From: Adineta ricciae
Taxonomy: Eukaryota; Rotifera; Eurotatoria; Adinetida; Adinetidae
DNA length: 64,000 nucleotides
Direction: 5' to 3'
Assembly: GCA_905250025.1 (NCBI GenBank)
Contig: CAJNOJ010000017.1
Span: 620,001-684,000, forward strand
In this document: piece after piece, positions 56,601 to 64,000 of the stretch
How positions within the stretch are numbered: the first letter of the stretch is position 1
Layout of the letters: the number at the start of each line of letters is the position of its first letter
Notes under the pieces: generated by a model
Told to the model about the DNA's origin: nothing
Databases searched by the model: none
The model's input: the letters and a program-made list of their open reading frames with translations, nothing else
Program-made: the position numbers and the translations under genes

Positions 56601-58311
56601 AATAGACATGACCGGGCAAAAGAATTTCATGCATAGATGGTGCATCTTGATCTTCAGCTTTACATTCATCTCGCACGTAAGAAAATAGTTTCCGAATCAT
56701 GAATCTAAATCAAACTCATAGTTTCATTTATAGAAACACTGGTTTTATACGAACGTTAGCATTTGAAATTTGGCTTTATCACTTTTCAGATGAATCAATA
56801 TGTAATTATCTAGTAAATAACGCGCAATATCAGCATTGGTATGCCATGATGGTCGTTGGAGACGCGTCCGAAAATGTGAACCAACATAGTCAATGATTAA
56901 CTGACGTGTAATCAACGGTTGTTCATTCCAGTAAGTTTTTTGTAATTGACGAAGCATATATTTGATATTACTATACAAGAAGAACACGTTCATCTATTTG
57001 TTCCAATGAGCATCGATCTACTTTAAACTACCTGTCCAATGCACTATTATTTTTATAAGTACCACGCATGAGATTAGCATGAATTTCTCGATCAGATGTG
57101 TTATCATCAGCTAACATCTATAATTGCAGATATAAATCAAGTTTTGAAAATGGTAATTCACTCTACTTTGAGTATCATTATAACAGGAATGAAATACATT
57201 TCTTTCCGGAACATAAACGCAAGTGATATAGCACCAGTATCCAAATAATGTAGTGTGTTTTCCTAGAACGAATTAGAGACTAGGGTTTTGCTTTTGAAGT
57301 CAACAGCGATCTTACCACGCCGCGTTGATCATCAGATAAACACCGAATTTGAACACCACGATCCGTAAATCCCGGACCACGTTGTCGCCATCGTCCACGA
57401 GACATCGCTATTGGCTAAAATCAAACTTAAGCTCAAACAACAATCATTATCAACTTTGTTTTCATACATAATTTCGTCTTGTCATTGTCAATAAACGTAC
57501 AATACGTTCATAACCCTTCACAATAAAATATCCACCATTCTCATTTGGTTCTTCGTATTTTGAACATAGTTCTTTCGTGTTCATATTGGCTAAATTACAC
57601 GCGTCACTCTAAAAGAAAAAAGTGCACTTGAGAATACCAGACAGGCGAATGAAGATTGAGCTGTTCATACTCGAACCATAACAGGTATTGGTCCAAGACT
57701 TCGATCGTATGATTCACGTCCAATCAGTTTACCATTTTGATCGAATACTTCGCCATGGATACGAGCATGTAAAGTTCCTGAGTATGTACTCTTACCCATA
57801 CGAGCTTCAGCAGGATAAACATAATGACTGAGACGATTTGCGCCTGCAACTACTTTTGCTTTTGGCCGAGCGATTTCCAAACTCTGACAATGAGAATGAA
57901 ATTTTGAAGAAGAAGAGGAAGAACATATTGTTTACTCTTACCACAAATTTCAATTTCACGCGTAGTTTGCTATTTGTTTCGAATTCTAATGGTAGGATCG
58001 CCTGTACAATCATTGAAAAAGACAATATATAATACAATTTCCGTGGTATTCTTTTCTTACACTAGCTGCTTTCACGAGACCTTCTTTAAGCATCCAGTTG
58101 AATGAATCTACATGTGGTCGAGTAACATCACACATTGCCTATAGAAATTTTATATAAAAGACACAGATTCTATACGATTGAAATTACTAACTGGTATAGG
58201 TCCATCTTTACGATTGAATGTTTTCGTTAAATATTCAAATGTTTCATCTTGCTGACGAGTGGAAGATGTTGATGATATTGTAGAATTATGCTCTCGATTC
58301 TTTTTACCCAT
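53666..58311 (-). CDS. POLR1B: RNA polymerase I second-largest subunit
   Basis: Many-exon gene reading down from [11 protein letters not shown] (58311) to the TGA at 53666. The start leads into [16 protein letters not shown], typical of beta subunits, and [12 protein letters not shown]...[14 protein letters not shown]. Pol I features: [76 protein letters not shown] and a C-terminal zinc site (CTRCGSLL...CRYCCGSS) with [20 protein letters not shown]. The subunit forms half of the active centre of the enzyme that makes ribosomal RNA in the nucleolus. [14 protein letters not shown] and the short zinc-site end favour Pol I over Pol II or III. About fifteen introns of 45-70 bases interrupt it; boundaries near 54000-54130, 55460 and 57430-58100 were checked by phase, the others by frame only. 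Confidence 0.9.
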
Positions 58312-58650
58312 TTTCAGTTTGAAGAAGGTAAATCTCTAAGCAATATAAAACTAACTGAACGAGATATTCGTTAACTTGTGTCCATAAAATATCTACTCAT
58401 GATCGCATTGGTCGTTCCAAACCGTCCAATCATCCAATCAACAATCGTTATTATACTTCATGCATACAATATTCGACTTGTCTGTAGGAAAAAAAGAGAA
58501 CAGGTAGTCGAATTGCAAATTTTCGTAGAAAGAATCTTTTATGTAAACGCTAAAACTACTCAAAACGAATTTCAAGTAATAAATATCGTATTGTCTTTTA
58601 CAGTTTCATAGACAATAGAAAACAAAAAAAAATCCATGGCAAAAAAGTGG
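58312..58650. other. Intergenic region
   Basis: Upstream of POLR1B on the minus strand and downstream of the first tRNA gene. An ORF at 58378-58611 (+) has no recognisable content. The pol III terminator of the tRNA lies at 58641-58646. Confidence 0.45.
58641..58646 (-). terminator. RNA polymerase III terminator
   Basis: Six T residues on the minus strand (plus-strand AAAAAA) four bases after the tRNA 3' end, the usual pol III stop. Confidence 0.8.
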
Positions 58651-58732
58651 CGACGAGGGTGAGATTCGAACTCACGCGGGCAGAGCCCATTAGATTAGCA
58701 GTCTAACGCCTTAACCGCTCGGCCACCTCGTC
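58651..58732 (-). tRNA. tRNA-Ser (anticodon GCT)
   Basis: 82 bases. The acceptor stem pairs GACGAGG with CCTCGTC, the D arm has GGCCGAGCGGTTAAGGC (A box type), the anticodon loop is ACTGCTAAT giving GCT, a long variable arm (GGGCTCTGCCCGC) marks a class II serine tRNA, and the T arm carries GTTCGAATC (B box). No intron and no encoded CCA. Reads AGC/AGT codons. Confidence 0.96.
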
Positions 58733-59363
58733 GAAGAATCTTATTGATAAAACATTTAATGAATAAACCTGTTCATAATCTTTGTCAAGGATTTCCGACA
58801 AAAGTAAAAAAACTTCATCACTGCTCATTGAATTTCGTAGGAATAGATTTCAAAAAGTTGATTAATTCACGTGGCTAAGCACTGTCAAAACGAACTCAAC
58901 GACGTGACATAGATGAAGCCTATAAATCACATTGATTCATGCTTAGTTTCTCACAAATCTTGACAGTAAAAAAAGCAATCATGATGATGTTTTTCACCGC
59001 CACTAAATGTATGTGAAACCTATTGTGTAAACTCCTTTTTCTTCCTCGTAAAATGATGTGCAAACGAAGTAGAAACTTTCGTGATTTATTTGTTCCATAT
59101 TTATTTACCTATTTCTAAAATATAATGCCTTTCTATATGTTAAATTAACGCGATCATTCCTAGTCATTCATAGAAAAAAAAATCGAGGACGAAAATATTC
59201 GAAAATGAAAGACTTCCTCCTGTGATCTGTTCGATAGTTCGTGAAACGAAGGTGAGAATGATTATTCAACGTGTAGATAATCTTTTCAAGAAATAATCAA
59301 ACAAAATCTACCAATAATCACAGATTACGAAAGACATGCGAGAGAGAAAGAGAAACGTAATTT
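58733..59363. other. Intergenic region
   Basis: About 630 AT-rich bases between the first tRNA and the 3' end of the next minus-strand gene. No feature seen apart from the expected 3' UTR. Confidence 0.4.
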
Positions 59364-60308
59364 CTAGCATTCATAGAGATTCAGTTTATCGTCACAAATA
59401 TGATTGGATATCGCTCTCGTTGATGAGTTTGTTAACAATGGTAATGACACGACACAAGTGGACTTCTTTTGTTTATAGCGACGTAATGGTCGTGGCTGTT
59501 CAGCGTATGACATGAGAAAAAGGTTGGTTGGTGATGATGCACGAAGCGGTGTTTCTTGAAGGATAGCTATTTGATTCTGAAAATGTTTTAACTGTTGCTA
59601 TAAAGACAAAGAATGAACAGCGAGAAGTTATTTGATGTGTTCATCAACATACCTTTCTAACACGACGTTTCAGCGACGTGATGTGGTCATTGTACCGACA
59701 TGGCATCAGATTTTTGACATAGAGACCTTCTCTTCGTATCGAACTTTCTAGTAGAGACTCGAATTCTTCGGGTGTATCTAGAACAGAACAACTATGAAAA
59801 TCAATATGTATAATTCGAAAGATTTCCACCTGTAGGTGCCACAACGATCTCTTGTTCGTTGATGATATATGACTCGTCAGTAGAAGATTGTAATGTAACA
59901 TTTGAGGTTTCAAAGGATCTTGCTAACTAGAGAAAAAGTAGCGATTTCAATTGAAATTAATCAATGTTGCTGAGCAACATAATCGAAGGAATTTTCAAGG
60001 TGATTTACATACGCATCGATGAGATTTAGTATCTGGTTTTCTTGTTGTGTCGTATCTGCCAGCAACACCAGGTTTCAAACGAGCTAATAAAAGTCGATGC
60101 CAGTCATTACTATTCGCATTTGCAGTATTGACAGAATCCTTTCGAAAAGAAATCAATTTTCTATACTCTGAACTTATTTAAATTCGTCCGAACAGACCTT
60201 GATTGAATACGCTGATGGAATATTTCTATAAACATTGGTTTGTTTTTGGTAGAGTCTTTTGGAATTTAAGTTCAACGAATTAAATGTTTGTATCGTCGTT
60301 TCTGTCAT
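59364..60308 (-). CDS. Unrecognised 230-residue protein
   Basis: Five exons (60198-60308, 60013-60138, 59830-59926, 59653-59777, 59364-59597) sum to 693 bases with every junction in phase, which is good evidence for a real gene although each exon is short. It begins MTETTIQTFNSLNLNSKR and is polar, basic and probably partly helical (EEFESLLESSIRREGLYVKN, YNDHITSLKRRVRKQQLKHF, ending LRRYKQKKSTCVVSLPLL). No signal peptide or membrane helix. The helical block around exon 4 to 5 could form a short coiled coil. No family recognised. A 5' untranslated exon may lie upstream, where GTAAGTTCACG sits at about 60336-60346. Confidence 0.65.
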
Positions 60309-60649
60309 GATCACGTCTGCGTCTCCGCTTGGTGTACGTGAACTTACCAGAGGAGAAATATACAAAGAAAAAAAGACTTGTATAAATAAAATAACACTTG
60401 ATCAACTCTCGTATACATTTTTTTTTCTTTTTCTTACGTTTTTCTCTCTCTCACTCTCTCTTTCGTTCTTCTTCAAGACATATCCGTTTGATTGTGACGA
60501 ACAACTGAAAATATTCTAACGTTGCATTTAATCAATCAAACAATTGATTGGTATTTGTTTGTTTGTGCTTGTCAAAAATAATTTTTCTATGTATAAATGC
60601 ATTTTATTCATTGACCAAAAAAGAGAAAGAAAATAAAACGACATTTTTC
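60309..60649. other. Intergenic region
   Basis: About 340 bases between two minus-strand genes. Contains a CT-rich tract near 60440-60470. Nothing else seen. Confidence 0.4.
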
Positions 60650-62484
60650 TTAGATACGAATTGGAGTGTCTGTAGTTTGAGTTGACATATTGACGTGAGA
60701 TTGAACGGACACACTATTCAGTTCATCTTTTGATTTCATAGAAGCCGAAGTTATGTGAGCAGGATGTTCCAATGTCCAATCAGATCGACGATGTTGACCA
60801 CAATAGACACGATAGCAAACACCAAGACATATAGGAATAAGCGCAACTAATACTATTAAAACGACGATAGTATATGGTAGATCTAAAAGAGAAGTAGACG
60901 TATAAATCAATCTGTCGATAAAAAGTAACATACTGCTATCACTAGTTATGATATTCCAATAGTATGTTATAAAGTTTTCTTGATTTTCCAGATCAACAAT
61001 TGTTTTGTTTGCTGCATTTAAACCATCGACGATTTCTGGTTTCACTACAGTAGGTAAATCATCGTTATCATCAAATTGGTATTCTTCTGCTGGATCGACA
61101 GGTTGGGGAGCAATAGGCGATGGCAGTGTCGTCGATTCGAGAGTGTTTCGTAGTAGAGCGGCTGCTGCTTGGGCTCCGTTAGGTATTACTTTAAAGCAGC
61201 TTGGCAATGTTACAACACTGTTGCTTTCAAAAATAGCCAAGTTTTCACCATCAAAACGACGATATCGTGTAGCACTGAATCCAGCCGGAACTGCCAAGCT
61301 AAAATCTTTACAATTCCATCCGTATTCCACTCGAATAGATAAGTTTAAATTAATATCAGTCACTGCCAAGTGACCTTGAAGTAGAAGGACTTTCACTTGT
61401 TCCGCGGGATACAATTGACGATTGCTTAAGGCCATTTCGACATGACGACCACCAGTTACAGCGACAGTTAAATGTTCAACATGATTAATGACTTGAGCAT
61501 AAAGAGATAACTGAAGAGTATCATCTGTTGATACACTTTCTTCGATAGGACAAAATATACGTGTAAAACCGCTGGCAAAACATCGATTTCGTCCTAAGAA
61601 CGGCATGTAAGTATGACATGTAGGTGCTCCTGAGTCGATTGTTTTCCACATAAGACCAGTAGATGAAACAGTAACATTATTCAATGTGCATAAATCTATT
61701 AAATAGAAAAAAAAGCCCAGCTAACTGCGTTTAAACAAGAAGATATCTGAATAATTACTTGGCGAATAATGATGTTTTTCTATATCAAAATGGTACAGAT
61801 ACGGTAGCTGATGTGCGTTAAGTGTCGCTGAATCGGTGGCATCCAATGGATTGATTAGTTCTTGTCTACTGATTTTAGTGAATCCTTCTTTATCTTCGTC
61901 GTAAACAGGCAAACGAAGACGTAGAGATGGTTGATGTTCAAGTTTCGGATCGAAAACTGGTAATTGAAGATCGACATAGATTGATGGTACATCTGCGACC
62001 GGTCGTGCAGTATAAAAACGTGTGAGAAAGGAAAAATCTAAATCATATGCACCAACAAGTGATTTTGTTAATATAATCACGTTTTTTCTGGAAAATAAAA
62101 TTTGAGCATAATTGGATAGATTTTTCAACTAAAAATAGATTTTGCTTACCGTTGTGTCGGTGTTCGTCCCTCGAGAATTCGTTCAAGATATTCTGGAAAT
62201 AGGAAAATTTCCGACGAATTTGTATGTAGAATAAGTAGACCAGGACAATCATTACAATAATTTTTCGTTTCCACCACCTTTCGGTAATTCGCATCGAAAT
62301 CATTGATGAAGCATTCTGTACTTTCTTTCACCAGACCTGAACGACGATCAGGCATAACCTGGTATCGATGAGGACCTTCTCGACGGACATTGCATTCACG
62401 ATCGGTGAATGGTAAACGACAGCAATCACTATGAACATAATGAGGTAATAGCAAACATATCAACAAGAACGCAGCGTGCAACAT
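60650..62484 (-). CDS. Single-pass type I membrane protein, unrecognised ectodomain
   Basis: Exons about 62150-62484, 61759-62087 and 60650-61695; the last probably contains a 51-base in-frame intron (GTATGT at about 60932 to TTTTAG at about 60882), giving 552 or 569 residues. Signal peptide MLHAAFLLICLLLPHYVHS, then a Cys-rich start (CCRLPFTDREC), a CNDC pair and a large beta-rich ectodomain (YVDLQLPVFDPKLEHQPSLR, SLYAQVINHVEHLTVAVTGG, NLNLSIRVEYGWNCKDFSL). An acidic stalk leads to one membrane helix (YTIVVLIVLVALIPICLGVC) and a cytoplasmic tail ending STQTTDTPIRI, where TQT resembles an LC8-binding motif. I do not recognise the ectodomain. A cell-surface receptor or adhesion role is possible but unproven. 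Confidence 0.7.
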
Positions 62485-63561
62485 ATTCAGCGAATACCAG
62501 ATGAGAAAAATCTGATTCCATTCTTAATTTCGACTTTAAATATACAAGACAAAGATAACCGTCTACGTGATCCTATGTATCGACTGTGATACGTGAAATA
62601 TCAGCCGAAGAAATGTTATCTTGTAATCAAAGGAGCAACGGAGGTGTATGTGTATGTACATATTTCACTTCAACTACAGTTTCACTTCATTTGTTTATTT
62701 TTACACAATGTGAAAAATGAGCTTCTCAGTAGAAGGATGTAATGTTAACAATCATATTAATGTTTATGTTTCTACACAGAAGTATGTTTCATCGGAAGAG
62801 ATTTTTCAAGTGCTGCCAATGAATGCGAAGTATAATACATTGTGGTGTCGTAAGCGTTGACATACTGGAAAAATACTATGTAATAATAGATTCATAGAGA
62901 TATAGGCGTGGAAAGAAGTCTGTTATTGTTTATGACAAAGAATCGACATTGAACATCTCATTCAGTCTAATGACTCCATCGTGTATAAGTGAATAGATCT
63001 AATTGCATCGAAGAATGATGAACTCCATTCAACGCTCTTTTTAAACGTATTTTGTTTATATAATGAATGAAATCATGAAATGAATTCTTTACGCGATTTT
63101 AACTACAGAAGAGGTCACAATAAATTAATTCTGTGAATACTGCGATAAAAAGTGCCCTTAAACACCCATCATGCACCGAATTACCCAGTTAGTAAAGTGT
63201 TTTTCATTGTAAACAACTTATCTTATCCCGATGTAATAACGCAATAGTTTACAAAAGGTTACCTTCTTATCAATCAGATCATATTTTTTCCTGTTACTCA
63301 TTTCAAATGTCTGTTAGCAATATCTTCGTATTGTTCTAAAATGTAATGTAAAAACATTTCATATTAATCATACTGTTGTAAAAAGGAAATGTTCGCAAAC
63401 TTTGTTTACAAGCAAATTTTTCGTTTTCATATGTCAATGACATCCACAAAAGAAAAATAAAGAAGAGGGAAGAAGAAGCCAACTATTTGAATGCCAAAAC
63501 ATCGTGTAATCTGTTTTTTTTAGAGGAAGTATGTGAAACGGAGACGGAGAAAAAAAAATGG
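62485..63561. other. Intergenic region
   Basis: About 1.1 kb of AT-rich sequence between the membrane-protein gene and the second tRNA. No supportable ORF, repeat or structured RNA. The tRNA terminator is at its right edge. Confidence 0.4.
63550..63558 (-). terminator. RNA polymerase III terminator
   Basis: A run of eight or nine T residues on the minus strand directly after the second tRNA-Ser. Confidence 0.8.
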
Positions 63562-63643
63562 CGACGAGGGTGAGATTCGAACTCACGCGGGCAGAGCCCA
63601 TTAGATTAGCAGTCTAACGCCTTAACCGCTCGGCCACCTCGTC
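63562..63643 (-). tRNA. tRNA-Ser (anticodon GCT), second copy
   Basis: Identical over all 82 bases to the copy at 58651-58732 and on the same strand, about 4.9 kb away. Flanks differ beyond a few bases on either side, so only the gene body is shared. Same class II variable arm and GCT anticodon; a T-run terminator follows. Confidence 0.96.
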
Positions 63644-63868
63644 GAAGTTGCCCTTCAACGACTATCGTTCAAATCAAGTTCGTTAGTGAATCTTGTTGAG
63701 AGAACAACGTGAACACATGTTCGTCGAACTTCGAATAAGATTCACGAGGAGAAAAAATTTTCCAAAAACAATATTTATTCGAATGGGTGTATAAGTTTAA
63801 AATGATACAAATGACAGAAAAGCAGTTGATTGAATCAAGTTTAGGTAGAATAAAGATGTTCCGCTCGT

Positions 63869-64000
63869 TTACTCTTCGCTGCTTTCTTGCTCGATCTTTG
63901 GATCGTTAGTTTTGGCAACGTTCGAGTCAGCCGAGGCTTCATCAGCTTGTTTTTCATTACTATCACTTTCTGATTGTTGAACTGTTTTAAGAAATTCAAG
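63869..64000 (-). CDS. C-terminal end of an acidic protein (partial)
   Basis: The minus-strand frame is open from the window edge to the TAA at 63869-63871, giving 43 residues (LEFLKTVQQSESDSNEKQAD and ending IEQESSEE). The composition is acidic, Ser/Glu-rich and disordered. The body of the gene lies outside the window, so no family can be given. Confidence 0.5.
   Translation of the reverse strand, partial: LEFLKTVQQSESDSNEKQADEASADSNVAKTNDPKIEQESSEE

Noticed and set aside
1..64000. CRISPR arrays, bacterial operons, phage or insertion sequences
   Set aside because: No direct-repeat/spacer pattern, Shine-Dalgarno-led polycistrons, transposase or reverse transcriptase ORF or terminal inverted repeats were seen; the window is spliced eukaryotic DNA.

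Overview
The window reads as intron-rich animal nuclear DNA, AT-rich, with many short spliced genes on both strands. Nearly every intron is 40-70 bases with GT/AG ends. The gene set is metazoan (xanthine dehydrogenase, casein kinase 1, ABHD4/5, PPTC7, RNA polymerase I subunit 2, BTB-BACK, HMG box). It also holds two things unusual for an animal: a plant/fungal-type plasma-membrane H+-ATPase and the remains of a DUF2237 gene, a family known mainly from bacteria. With the very short introns this suggests a bdelloid rotifer. That assignment is inference; no species marker is present.

Layout. 0-5.2 kb (+): the 3' end of a molybdenum cofactor sulfurase, then a ten-exon xanthine dehydrogenase, the enzyme that the sulfurase activates. 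6.0-8.1 kb (+): a membrane-anchored relative of peptidylglycine/dopamine copper monooxygenases that has lost nearly all copper ligands. 8.2-16.7 kb (-): a secreted chymotrypsin-fold protease with a 10-base microexon, an ankyrin/TPR protein, a divergent forkhead protein with CtBP-type motifs, and a one-box HMG protein whose last exon carries a 61-base duplication next to an N. 16.8-20.3 kb: gene-poor, with simple repeats. 20.3-26.3 kb (+): an unrecognised 1,724-residue, mostly disordered protein. 27-33 kb: a small membrane protein, a myotrophin-like ankyrin protein, ABHD4/5 and casein kinase 1.

33.5-47.2 kb (+): a broken DUF2237 gene, a secreted twin-repeat protein, an unrecognised nine-exon gene, a TIL-domain inhibitor candidate, a membrane-anchored M28 aminopeptidase with a PA insert, a secreted orphan, a PPTC7-like phosphatase and an FkbM methyltransferase. 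47.3-64 kb (-): BTB-BACK protein, P3A H+-ATPase, POLR1B, two identical tRNA-Ser(GCT) genes, two unrecognised genes (one a single-pass membrane protein) and the end of a truncated gene.

Exon chains were joined by reading frame and splice phase. For most genes the summed exons are a multiple of three, which supports the models; individual boundaries may be off by a base. The central exons of the 6-8 kb gene and most internal introns of POLR1B were not fully resolved. The only obvious functional neighbourhood is sulfurase plus xanthine dehydrogenase; the other genes look like independent transcription units.
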